Translations under genes and position numbers: made by a program
Notes under the pieces: generated by a model
Told to the model about the DNA's origin: nothing
The model's input: the letters and a program-made list of their open reading frames with translations, nothing else
Database searches by the model: none
Shown here: positions 51,801 through 59,500 of the stretch, one piece after another
Position numbering within the stretch: the stretch's first letter is position 1
How the letters are laid out: each line of letters opens with the position of its first letter
Source: Chitinophaga sp. GbtcB8
GTDB lineage: Bacteria > Bacteroidota > Bacteroidia > Chitinophagales > Chitinophagaceae
Reading direction: 5' to 3'
NCBI RefSeq assembly: GCF_019091455.1
Contig: NZ_JAGXJN010000006.1
Coordinates: 1-64,000 of the forward strand
DNA length: 64,000 bases

Positions 51801-52857
51801 CGGCTTTGGGATAGGGCTTTACCTGGTAAAACATTTTGTTGAAAGCCATAAGGGTTCTATTAACTATACCAGCCCGGCAAATGAGGGTACCGCCTTTTTT
51901 ATCCGCTTAAAGAAAGGCACCGGTCACCTGGAAGGCGCTGACCTGGTAGCCGATACCACGGCAAGGTCCGGGATCCTGCATGAGCTGGCAGAAGGAACAG
52001 ACCTCGCCATCAAAAAGGAAAAAGGAAGCCCCCCGCTTAAACCTGTAGAGGAGCTGGTAACGGAAAAACGGTCCATCCTGCTGATAGATGACAATGCGGA
52101 AATAAGGGAGTACCTGCGGCAGCTTTTTGCAGACCGCTACATTATTTATGAAGCAGATAACGGGGATGATGGTTTTGCCCTGGTGGAAAAACATATGCCG
52201 GACCTGGTGATCAGCGATATCCAGATGGAAGGCATGAATGGTGTAGAGCTCTGCACCCGTATCAAACAAACAGAAACCCTGAGCCATATACCGGTTATCC
52301 TGCTCACCTCCGCTTCCGCTGCCGATGTGCAGATGAAAGGCCTGGAAGAAGGGGCAGACGATTATATCACCAAGCCGTTCGACAAAGAGCTGCTGATGGT
52401 GAAGGCAGAGAACATCATTAAGAACCGGCACCTGCTGCGGCAATACTTCCTGGATCATATAACCCTGAAACACACCAGCATACGCGTACCGGCAGACTAC
52501 CGCGATTTCCTGAACCAGTGTATTAAGATCGTGGAAGCCAACCTGGATAACGAGGATTTTTCCATCAAAACATTTACACAGGCCATTGGCATGAGCCATT
52601 CCAGCCTGTATAAAAGGGTGAAATCTATGTCCGGCCAAACCATTAATGCCTTTATCCGTTCCATTCGCTTAAGAAGAGCCGCCGTATTAATGCTGAAGGA
52701 AAATTATACCATTAACCAGGCCGCCCAGCAGGTAGGCATTGGGGATATCCGGTACTTCCGGGAGCAGTTTGTAAAACTGTTCGGGATGAACCCTTCGGAG
52801 TATGTAAAGAAATACCGCCCCTCCTTTAACGGGGATCTGAATGTGATCAAAATATGA
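48814..52857 (+). CDS. Hybrid two-component system regulator of the polysaccharide locus
   Basis: 1,347 aa with the full HTCS order. After a signal/anchor helix (to about residue 25), two seven-bladed Reg_prop propellers occupy ~30-690 (GLSNNAVTNIYQDNKGFLWF, IWIGTDGGGLKYWDREHNTY and many repeats). Then come a Y_Y_Y domain (~700-770), a membrane helix (ARLLYITCAAGAIWFFIQY), HisKA with phospho-acceptor His823 (SHEFRTPLT), HATPase (NLLSNAFKFTPDGG, DNGCGIPEG, GFGIGLYLVKH), a receiver with Asp1135 (VISDIQMEGMNG), and an AraC HTH (FTQAIGMSHSSLYKRVKSMS; GIGDIRYFREQF). It senses a glycan fragment in the periplasm and activates the locus. Its gene sits directly before susC, whose promoter carries a 21-bp-spaced direct repeat. 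Confidence 0.96.
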   Translation: MKGWGNRIVILFLFITITGRLSATSYPIKYLGIEDGLSNNAVTNIYQDNKGFLWFGTYDGLNRYDGYKFKIYRNKIGDSTSLMDNGIYTIEGDLRHRLWIGGRKGVSVFDPVNEKFSVARYIPAGSNIAGPVNGNIHIIKASREGIILIGSESNGLLLFEGDMHTGRQIPLQDGRQAITEYEVTAIDFERGGRYAWLFIQGKGLSRYDAVNKTLQVINQEINKGNCLKADPKGPLWLGTDNGLFRYDQRTNTYSANYITENSKIVNLCIDKQGVLWIASDGNGMYVLRSPAEQAAPFPAPGSKQQLSSNAVYSIYEDRENRKWIGTLRGGINIIQPRQHLFELYAFNDDSIFGSINNFIFSFCEDEGKNIWIGTDGGGLKYWDREHNTYTRYTRNPAVKGSISSNFITSIIRDSLGDIWLSTWFRGINRYNRATGTFEHFSCFNPYTGVEENNVWLVYEDARKDLWASTTNNGTLYTFNRAKGKFEVFDPGIVNVQSLAEDSKGNLWAGNYGKLIRIDRTRKHHQEYNIGYTIRAIYMDKRGNCWLGTEGGGLLLFNTGTGTFTRFTDADGLPNNSILKVLEDDAGNLWLSTYNGLSCFNPEKGTFRNFSQSDGLQSNQFTYNAALKLRSGELMFGGIKGFNIFHPDSVYQQVGMPPLLLTGMKINNIPLEQHDVQELKIPYDKAVISFDFVALEYTSPDKISYAYYLEGWDKGWNYVGESRTANYTRLQEGTYVFKIKATNADGKWSREVRTVSIIVLPPWYRTWWARLLYITCAAGAIWFFIQYRSRQERLQYEIKLAHLENEKEKEINERKLSFFTNISHEFRTPLTLIINPLKEFIQKQEQREDNETLGVVYRNARRLLSLVDQLLLFRKADTQGDQLKITRLNVVELCNEVYLCFSQQAKAREMLYQFRCSQEQIVLYADYEKLEIALFNLLSNAFKFTPDGGSILLELREAENEVEILIKDNGCGIPEGMGNRIFDKFQRAAGRREHLQTGFGIGLYLVKHFVESHKGSINYTSPANEGTAFFIRLKKGTGHLEGADLVADTTARSGILHELAEGTDLAIKKEKGSPPLKPVEELVTEKRSILLIDDNAEIREYLRQLFADRYIIYEADNGDDGFALVEKHMPDLVISDIQMEGMNGVELCTRIKQTETLSHIPVILLTSASAADVQMKGLEEGADDYITKPFDKELLMVKAENIIKNRHLLRQYFLDHITLKHTSIRVPADYRDFLNQCIKIVEANLDNEDFSIKTFTQAIGMSHSSLYKRVKSMSGQTINAFIRSIRLRRAAVLMLKENYTINQAAQQVGIGDIRYFREQFVKLFGMNPSEYVKKYRPSFNGDLNVIKI

Positions 52858-52880
52858 TCGAAAGATGATCAAAATGTGAT

Positions 52881-52940
52881 TTTACCCCCTGTTTTAAATG
52901 ATTTACCCCCTATCCGGGGCCTCCCTTACCGGCTAATTTG
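52881..52940 (+). promoter_or_regulatory. susC promoter with a candidate regulator direct repeat
   Basis: TTTACCCCCT occurs at 52881-52890 and 52902-52911, in direct orientation, 21 bp apart (two helical turns). Twenty-two nt after the second copy lies TAATTTG (52934-52940), a one-base-short -7 element, with no TTG at -33. The layout suits an activator-dependent promoter in which an AraC-type protein touches the -33 zone. Confidence 0.65.
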
Positions 52941-53017
52941 CGCCTTGTAAACTGAGTACAAAAAATACAAGACCAAAATTTAAAGACCAGCTATTATTCA
53001 TTTAAACAGGTTCCGTT

Positions 53018-56000
53018 ATGAAAAAAAGATTCCTATCTATCTTTCTTTTCCTTATTCCTATTACCATTTGGGCCCAGCAATCGAAGATCACCGGGAAGGT
53101 GGTTTCCGGTGGGGAATCGGTGCCCGGAGTTTCGGTGCGGGTGAAAAATACCACCCAGGGAACAACGACAGATAATGCCGGGCAGTTTTCCCTGGCCGCC
53201 GGTATAGGAGATACCCTGGTATTCAATCACCTGTCTTATGTTACACAGGAATTAGTGGTAAGGAATAATGCATCCCTGTCTGTTTCACTGGCAGCTACCA
53301 CCCAGAATGTGAACGAAGTAGTGGTGGTAGGTTACGGCACGCAGAAAAAAGCCACTCTTACGGGTTCCCTTTCCGTTATAAAAGGAGCGGACATTGTAAA
53401 AAGCCCGCAGCCTAACGTATCCAACTCCCTGGCCGGCCGTTTCTCCGGTGTAATAGCCAATAACCGCTCAGGAGAGCCGGGTTATGATGGTTCTAATGTA
53501 TACATACGCGGCCTGGCCACTACCGGTAATAATGATGTATTAATAGTGGTAGATGGGGTGCCGGGACAAATAGGCGGCATGCAAAGGCTGGACCCGAACG
53601 ATATTGAAAGCATGACGGTGCTGAAAGATGCATCTGCCGCCGTATACGGCAGCCGTGCGGCCAACGGGGTAATATTAATTACCACCAAACGGGGTAAAAC
53701 CGGTAAGCCGGTGATCAGTTACAGCTTTAACCAGGGTTTTTCCTCACCTACCCGCCTGCCTAAAATGGCAGATGCGGCTACCTACGCTACGCTCGCGAAC
53801 GAGATCCAATATTATACCAACCCGGGTGGCGGATTAAACCAGTTTTATACCGATGCGCAGATCCAGAAGTTCAGGGACGGATCAGACCCGCTGAACTATC
53901 CCAATACCGACTGGCAGAAGGCCACATTGCGGAACGTTGCGCTGCAGCACCAGCATAGCCTGTCTGTAAGCGGGGGCAGTGAAAATGTAAAATATTATGT
54001 ATCCCTGGGTACCATCGGGCAGCAGGGCATCTACAAACATGGCGCTACCCAGTATGACCAGTATAACTTCCGTTCAAATATAGATGCCAATATAACCAAA
54101 CGCCTGAAAGTAGGTTTGTATTTATCCGGCAGGGAAGAAGACCGTGTGTACCCGCAAACAGGCGCCGGTGATATCTTCCGTTCTATTTACCGCGCTTATC
54201 CTACCGTAGCCGCTATTTATCCCAACGGGCTGCCTACTTCGGGTATAGAAAATAACAACCCGGTGATGCAGGTAACAGATATAGGCGGTACAAACCGGAA
54301 TCCCACACAGGTGTTCAACGGCATTCTGAAAGGTTCTTATGACATTCCGGGCCTGGAAGGCCTGTCGCTGGACGGTTTTTTCTCAGTAGATAAATCCTGG
54401 AGCTCCGATAAATCATTCGGCATACCTTACCCGGTATACAGCTATGATGCTACTGCCAATACTTATAATAAAGTAGTGGTAGGCGGTTCCGCCGGCCTGG
54501 CTTCCCTGACCCAGTACCAGCAGAACCAGTCACTGCTCACCTCCAACATCAAATTGAATTTTACCCGCCAGTTCGGCCAGCATCATGTGGATGCCTTTGT
54601 AGGTTATGAGCAAAGCAAAACCGTAATGGACAGCCTTTCTGCATCCCGGTTAAACTTCCCTTCCTCACAGCTGCCGGAACTGTCACAAGGCGGATCCGCT
54701 GCTACTGATAAGAACAATGCCGGCAAAAGCTACCAGTTCACCCGCAAAAGTTACATTGCAAGGCTGGCCTATAATTACCAGGAAAAATATTTGCTGGAAG
54801 GGCAGGCGCGTATAGATGGTTCTTCCACTTTCCCTAAGGGTAAACAATATGGATTTTTCCCTTCCATATCCGCGGGCTGGCGTATCTCCAAAGAAGAATG
54901 GTTTCAGCCGGTATCCTTTATCCAGGACCTGAAGCTGCGCGGTTCTTATGGTACATTGGGTAATGATAACGTAGGATTGTTCCAGTATTTTGATAACTAT
55001 AGCTTCAGCAACCAATATGTAGTAGGCTCCAATATCCACCCGGGTATAGACATCATTAAACTGGCCAATCCCAATATTACCTGGGAAACAGCCAAGAAAA
55101 TGGACCTGGGTTTGAATGCTGTTTTCCTGCAGCATTTCTCACTGGAGTTCATTTACTTCCAGCAAAAACGTTCCAATATCCTTACCCAGCGGAATGCTTC
55201 CATCCCGCAGGTATCCGGTATTGTGAATCCCTTTGGCAGCGATCCTTTGGTGCCTTCCGAAAATATAGGGAAAGTGAACAGCAATGGTATAGAAGCAACC
55301 CTGGGGTATGACAATTCCGCCGGCGGCGTTCATTACCACATCAACGGTAACTTTACCTACGCCAAAAGCAAGATCATTTTTATAGACGAAGCAGCCGGCG
55401 CATTGGATTACCAGCGCCAGACAGGCCGCCCCCTGAATACTTACCTGCTGTATGACGCCATTGGTATTTTCAGAACCCAGGCAGACCTGGATAATTATCC
55501 GCACCTGGCCGGCGCACAGCTGGGAGACCTGATCTACAAGGATTATAATGGCGATAAACAGATCACAGCTGATGATGCTACCCGTTCAAAATATGGTAAC
55601 ATTCCTGAAATAACCTATGGTATAGTATTAGGTGCAGATTATAAAGGTTTTGACTTTTCCGCCGTGCTGGCCGGGCAAACACATGTAAGCCAGTACGTAC
55701 TGCCGGAATCCGGCACCATCGGTAATTTCTACAGCAGCTGGGCCGATAACCGCTGGAGCCCCAATAATCCCAACGGCAGCTATCCGCGTGCAGATAACCG
55801 CGCTTCTGCCTCTATTAACGGAGGCCTTTATAATAATACGTTCTGGTTGAATAATGCATCCTTTTTACGGTTAAAGAACGTTGAGCTGGGGTATAACATT
55901 AATGCAGATGTATTGTCCCGCATTAAAATAAGCGGGCTGCGTGTATACGCCAATGCCTTTAACCTGTTTACCATTACCAAAGTGAAGGACTATGATCCGG

Positions 56001-56092
56001 AAGGCGGTCCCACAGGGTCCACCACCAGCAGCAGCGGGCAGTTCTATCCGCAGCAGCGTATTGTGAATGTTGGTGTGAATGTTAAGTTTTAA
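53018..56092 (+). CDS. SusC/RagA-family TonB-dependent transporter
   Basis: 1,024 aa outer-membrane importer of oligosaccharides. Signal peptide MKKRFLSIFLFLIPITIWAQ; a CarboxypepD_reg-like domain (~23-100; ITGKVVSGGESVPGVSVRVK); the SusC-type linker VNEVVVVGYGTQKKATLTGS; a plug domain (~115-225; VYIRGLATTGNNDVLIVVDG and MTVLKDASAAVYGSRAANGV); and a 22-strand-type barrel ending in VNVGVNVKF. It works with the SusD protein encoded 17 bp downstream and with TonB/ExbBD. The plug and barrel look complete. Transcription probably depends on the adjacent hybrid regulator. Confidence 0.97.
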   Translation: MKKRFLSIFLFLIPITIWAQQSKITGKVVSGGESVPGVSVRVKNTTQGTTTDNAGQFSLAAGIGDTLVFNHLSYVTQELVVRNNASLSVSLAATTQNVNEVVVVGYGTQKKATLTGSLSVIKGADIVKSPQPNVSNSLAGRFSGVIANNRSGEPGYDGSNVYIRGLATTGNNDVLIVVDGVPGQIGGMQRLDPNDIESMTVLKDASAAVYGSRAANGVILITTKRGKTGKPVISYSFNQGFSSPTRLPKMADAATYATLANEIQYYTNPGGGLNQFYTDAQIQKFRDGSDPLNYPNTDWQKATLRNVALQHQHSLSVSGGSENVKYYVSLGTIGQQGIYKHGATQYDQYNFRSNIDANITKRLKVGLYLSGREEDRVYPQTGAGDIFRSIYRAYPTVAAIYPNGLPTSGIENNNPVMQVTDIGGTNRNPTQVFNGILKGSYDIPGLEGLSLDGFFSVDKSWSSDKSFGIPYPVYSYDATANTYNKVVVGGSAGLASLTQYQQNQSLLTSNIKLNFTRQFGQHHVDAFVGYEQSKTVMDSLSASRLNFPSSQLPELSQGGSAATDKNNAGKSYQFTRKSYIARLAYNYQEKYLLEGQARIDGSSTFPKGKQYGFFPSISAGWRISKEEWFQPVSFIQDLKLRGSYGTLGNDNVGLFQYFDNYSFSNQYVVGSNIHPGIDIIKLANPNITWETAKKMDLGLNAVFLQHFSLEFIYFQQKRSNILTQRNASIPQVSGIVNPFGSDPLVPSENIGKVNSNGIEATLGYDNSAGGVHYHINGNFTYAKSKIIFIDEAAGALDYQRQTGRPLNTYLLYDAIGIFRTQADLDNYPHLAGAQLGDLIYKDYNGDKQITADDATRSKYGNIPEITYGIVLGADYKGFDFSAVLAGQTHVSQYVLPESGTIGNFYSSWADNRWSPNNPNGSYPRADNRASASINGGLYNNTFWLNNASFLRLKNVELGYNINADVLSRIKISGLRVYANAFNLFTITKVKDYDPEGGPTGSTTSSSGQFYPQQRIVNVGVNVKF

Positions 56093-56109
56093 ACCGTAAA
56101 AAAGCAGCC

Positions 56110-57774
56110 ATGAAGACTAAAAATATTTTAAGCATAGGGATCATTACACTGGCAGCAGCATTTGCTTCGTGTAAAAAGAATTACCTGGATATTGTACCTA
56201 CAGACCGTGTACCCGATGTGGCGGTGCTGGCAGATTCTGCCTTGCTGGAAGATTATGTGATCAACCGTTATATGAGCGTTAAGCTGCAGGACAAAGAAGG
56301 CGAAGGCACCAATCCCGGTTTTGGCCGCGGGTTTGAATACGGCATGTGGAGCTCCCTTACAGACGAATCCATTTACAACAATGATGATAATACCTGGCTG
56401 ATACAACGCGGGCAGCTGGCGCCGGAGAATACCGGCATTGCAGGCACCATCTGGGGCAGAAGCTACCGCAGCATCCGTGAGTGCAACTATGCGCTGAATC
56501 ATATAGACAGTGTGGCAATGAGCGCCGGGCACCGCACCCAGCTACGAGGCGAGCTGCATTTTATACGCGCTTTCCGTTACCAGGACCTGATCCGCAATTA
56601 CGGCGGCGTAGTGCTTATGGGCGATAAGGTGTATAACCTGGAGGATAACCTGGGCGATGATGCTTTATTTACCCGGGCTACCATAAAACAAAGCATAGAC
56701 TATGCCGTGTCTGAGCTGGACAGCGCTATTCAGCAGCTGCCGCTGGCAAATGATGACAGCTGGCAGCTGGGAAGGGCCACCAAAGGGGCCGCACTGGCAC
56801 TGAAATCCCGCCTGCTGCTGTACGCCGCCAGCCCCCTGTATAATACAGGCACCTGGGCAGCCGCCGCTGCTGCCGCAAAAGCAGTGATGGACCTGGGCAA
56901 GTATTCCCTGGATGCGGATTATGCCAAGCTGTTCCTGTCATACACCGGTAACGAGATCATTTTTGCAAGACAGTATGCCATTGGCGCACGCCACGTTTGT
57001 CTGGAAATTTCCAACGGCCCTAACGGTTATAACGGCTGGGCAGGTAACACACCTTTACAGAACCTGGTAGATGCCTACCAGATGAGCAATGGTAAAGATA
57101 TTACCGATCCCACTTCCGGTTATAATGCGCAGCAACCCTATGCAAACCGGGATGCCCGTTTTTATGCCACCATATTATATAACGGCGCCTCCTACAGGAA
57201 CAGTACCGTGCAGATCTATACCCCCGGTGGAAAGGATAGTAAAGACGGCCCTTCCAACTGGAACACTACCAAAACAGGGTATTACCTGCGTAAGTTTATG
57301 GATGATAAATATCCCATTGACAATCCCTGGAATGTGGCCGGCCTGCAGCCCTGGATCTATTTCCGCTATGCAGAAGTTTTGCTGAATTATGCCGAAGCGC
57401 AGAATGAAGCAACAGGCCCGGATGGTACGGTGTACAGCGCCATTAACCTGATCCGCCAAAGGGTAAACCAGCCTGTTCTTCCGGCAGGACTTTCCCAAAC
57501 GCAAATGCGCGATGCCATCCGCAAGGAAAGGCAGGTGGAGCTGGCATTCGAAGAACACCGTTTTTATGATGTGCGCCGCTGGAAAATAGCCGATGTAACA
57601 GAGAATGTACCGGCCTACGGCATTGATGTTGCCGTAAGTGGCGGCAGTTATGTGTATACCCGGAAGGTAGCCTTAAGCGGCCGCGCTTTTGCTGCCAAGC
57701 ATTACTGGTTGCCTATTCCAAGAACAGAGATCCAGGCATCTAATAACAAGATAACGCAGAATACAGGGTATTAG
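56110..57774 (+). CDS. SusD/RagB-family glycan-binding lipoprotein
   Basis: 554 aa with a lipoprotein signal (SIGIITLAAAFASC, then KKNYLDIVPTD). The helical TPR-like scaffold of SusD is visible: RECNYALNHIDSV, RGELHFIRAFRYQDLIRNYG, ATKGAALALKSRLLLYAASP in the first half and the C-terminal signature IRKERQVELAFEEHRFYDVR with HYWLPIPRTEIQASNNKITQNTGY. It lids the SusC barrel at the cell surface and captures oligosaccharide. The gene follows susC by 17 bp. A large palindromic repeat (R4) separates it from the glycosidase genes downstream. Confidence 0.97.
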   Translation: MKTKNILSIGIITLAAAFASCKKNYLDIVPTDRVPDVAVLADSALLEDYVINRYMSVKLQDKEGEGTNPGFGRGFEYGMWSSLTDESIYNNDDNTWLIQRGQLAPENTGIAGTIWGRSYRSIRECNYALNHIDSVAMSAGHRTQLRGELHFIRAFRYQDLIRNYGGVVLMGDKVYNLEDNLGDDALFTRATIKQSIDYAVSELDSAIQQLPLANDDSWQLGRATKGAALALKSRLLLYAASPLYNTGTWAAAAAAAKAVMDLGKYSLDADYAKLFLSYTGNEIIFARQYAIGARHVCLEISNGPNGYNGWAGNTPLQNLVDAYQMSNGKDITDPTSGYNAQQPYANRDARFYATILYNGASYRNSTVQIYTPGGKDSKDGPSNWNTTKTGYYLRKFMDDKYPIDNPWNVAGLQPWIYFRYAEVLLNYAEAQNEATGPDGTVYSAINLIRQRVNQPVLPAGLSQTQMRDAIRKERQVELAFEEHRFYDVRRWKIADVTENVPAYGIDVAVSGGSYVYTRKVALSGRAFAAKHYWLPIPRTEIQASNNKITQNTGY

Positions 57775-57776
57775 AA

Positions 57777-57941
57777 GAATGTAAAATCATAAACCGGCGA
57801 AGGAGGTTCATAGAGACATTTAAAGACTTTATGAACGAGATAAATGCAAAATGTAAAATGTAAAAGTTAATGCAGTGAACACGTTACAGTACGCTGTTCA
57901 TACTTTTACATTTTACATTTAAGACTTTACATTTTACATTC
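57777..57941. repeat. Intergenic palindromic repeat, copy R4 (long form)
   Basis: Outer arms GAATGTAAAAT (57777-57787) and ATTTTACATTC (57931-57941) enclose three parts: a 26-nt block identical to R5 (57791-57816), a GTTCATA/TATGAAC hairpin (57806-57836), and a 19-bp perfect stem (57849-57867 with 57902-57920) with an inner TGAACA/TGTTCA stem. It fills the susD-GH30 gap and may set the ratio of transporter to enzyme mRNA. Confidence 0.8.
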
Positions 57942-57958
57942 CTCATTTCTTTACGGCT

Positions 57959-59485
57959 ATGCGACAGATTACATTATTGCTATGGTTTTTTACAGGAGCA
58001 GGCATTGCGCAGGCGCAGATCAAACCGGTTGTTGTAAACATAGATGCTGCGATCACTCATCAAACCATCCGGAACTTTGGCGCATCGGATGCATGGTCAT
58101 GCCAGTATGTTGGCAACTGGCCGGATGTTAAAAAGCAGCAAATGGCAAACTGGCTGTTTGGCATGGATACTACTGCCGGCGGGCAGCCGCAAGGTATAGG
58201 CCTTTCCATGTGGCGTTTTAATATTGGCGCAGGCAGCGCCCAGCAGGGGAATGCCAGCGGCATTAAAGATGAATGGCGCCGTGCAGAATCGTTCCTGGAA
58301 AAGGATAGTACCTGGAACTGGAAAAGACAGGCCGGGCAATTATGGTTCTTACAGGCAGCCAAAGCAAGCGGCGTGCAGCAGTTCCTGGCTTTTCTTAACA
58401 GCCCGCCGGTGCAGCTTACAAAGAACGGAAAAGCGTTTGCAAGCGGGGGAAATTGCAATATTGATCCTGCTAAATACAGCGCCCTGGCTGCCTACCTGGT
58501 GCAGGTACTGAACGGTGTGTATACAAGCGCAGGCATCCTGTTCAATTATATCAGCCCGGTTAATGAACCGCAGTGGGACTGGAGTGATGGAGGGCAGGAA
58601 GGTTGCCCTTATACCAATGAGCAGATCAGCGGCCTTGTACGCAGCATCAGCAGCACTTTTGCAGATAAAGGACTTTCTACAAAAATACTGCTGCCCGAAG
58701 CAGGCCAGATCAATTATCTCTACGAAAAAGGAGATAAGCCCGGCAAGGGTGAGCAAACCAATACTTTTTTTGACCCGCATTCCACGGGATATTTAGGCAA
58801 TCTGCCGCAGGTACAGCACAGCATTGCCGCACACAGCTATTTCACAACATCCCCTTACAACAAGGCGGTGCAAATGAGGGAAAAGCTGGCTGCCGGTATT
58901 GCAAACATAACCGGCCTGGAATACTGGCAATCCGAATATTGTATCCTGGGCGATAATGCAGGCGAGATCAATGGCAGTAAAAAAGACCTGGGCATGGAAG
59001 CTGCCTTATATCTTGCAGGGGTTATTCATAATGACCTGGCAGTGGCCAATGCGGCTGCCTGGCAATACTGGCTGGCCATATCGCCCTATGATTATAAAGA
59101 CGGCCTGATCTACATAGATAAAAATAAAACAGACGGGCAGTACCATGATAGTAAAATGCTGTGGGCCATGGGCAACTACAGCCGGTTTATACGTCCCGGC
59201 GCCCGGCGTGTACAGGTAACCGTTAGTGACAGTGCCGCGCTGGGAAAGAACCTGTTGATCTCTGCTTACAAGAACATTGATAATACCATTAGTATAGTAG
59301 TAGTGAACAATAGTGCAGCCGCGGTGGACATAACCCTCCACTGCCGGCATGCAAAATTAAGCCGGGTACGTTCCTACACCACATCAGACCAGGGCAGCCT
59401 GGCTCCCGGCAACACTGATATTACTGTAACAAACAGCATCCGTATTCCTGCCCGTGCAGTGGTAACCCTGGCGGGGAAATCTTGA
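57959..59485 (+). CDS. GH30-family glycosidase, endo-beta-1,6-galactanase-like
   Basis: 508 aa, secreted (signal to about residue 20, ending IAQAQ). A clan GH-A barrel with acid/base Glu203 in SPVNEPQWDW and nucleophile Glu326 in YWQSEYCIL, followed by the C-terminal beta-sandwich typical of GH30 (KNLLISAYKNIDNTISIVVV). The opening FGASDAWSCQYVG and GLSMWRFNIGAGSAQQGNAS belong to the GH30 branch with endo-beta-1,6-galactanases, as I remember it. Together with GH35, GH43 and GH51 genes this supports arabinogalactan side chains as target. A glucuronoxylanase or glucosylceramidase-type activity cannot be excluded from sequence alone. Confidence 0.85.
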   Translation: MRQITLLLWFFTGAGIAQAQIKPVVVNIDAAITHQTIRNFGASDAWSCQYVGNWPDVKKQQMANWLFGMDTTAGGQPQGIGLSMWRFNIGAGSAQQGNASGIKDEWRRAESFLEKDSTWNWKRQAGQLWFLQAAKASGVQQFLAFLNSPPVQLTKNGKAFASGGNCNIDPAKYSALAAYLVQVLNGVYTSAGILFNYISPVNEPQWDWSDGGQEGCPYTNEQISGLVRSISSTFADKGLSTKILLPEAGQINYLYEKGDKPGKGEQTNTFFDPHSTGYLGNLPQVQHSIAAHSYFTTSPYNKAVQMREKLAAGIANITGLEYWQSEYCILGDNAGEINGSKKDLGMEAALYLAGVIHNDLAVANAAAWQYWLAISPYDYKDGLIYIDKNKTDGQYHDSKMLWAMGNYSRFIRPGARRVQVTVSDSAALGKNLLISAYKNIDNTISIVVVNNSAAAVDITLHCRHAKLSRVRSYTTSDQGSLAPGNTDITVTNSIRIPARAVVTLAGKS

Positions 59486-59500
59486 TTAAATCAGTAAAGC

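Noticed and set aside
6783..57941. CRISPR array or transposon ends as an explanation for the AATGTAAAA repeats
   Set aside because: The copies are tens of kilobases apart, each is a palindrome at a gene end, and there are no regularly spaced repeats, cas genes, transposase or target-site duplications.
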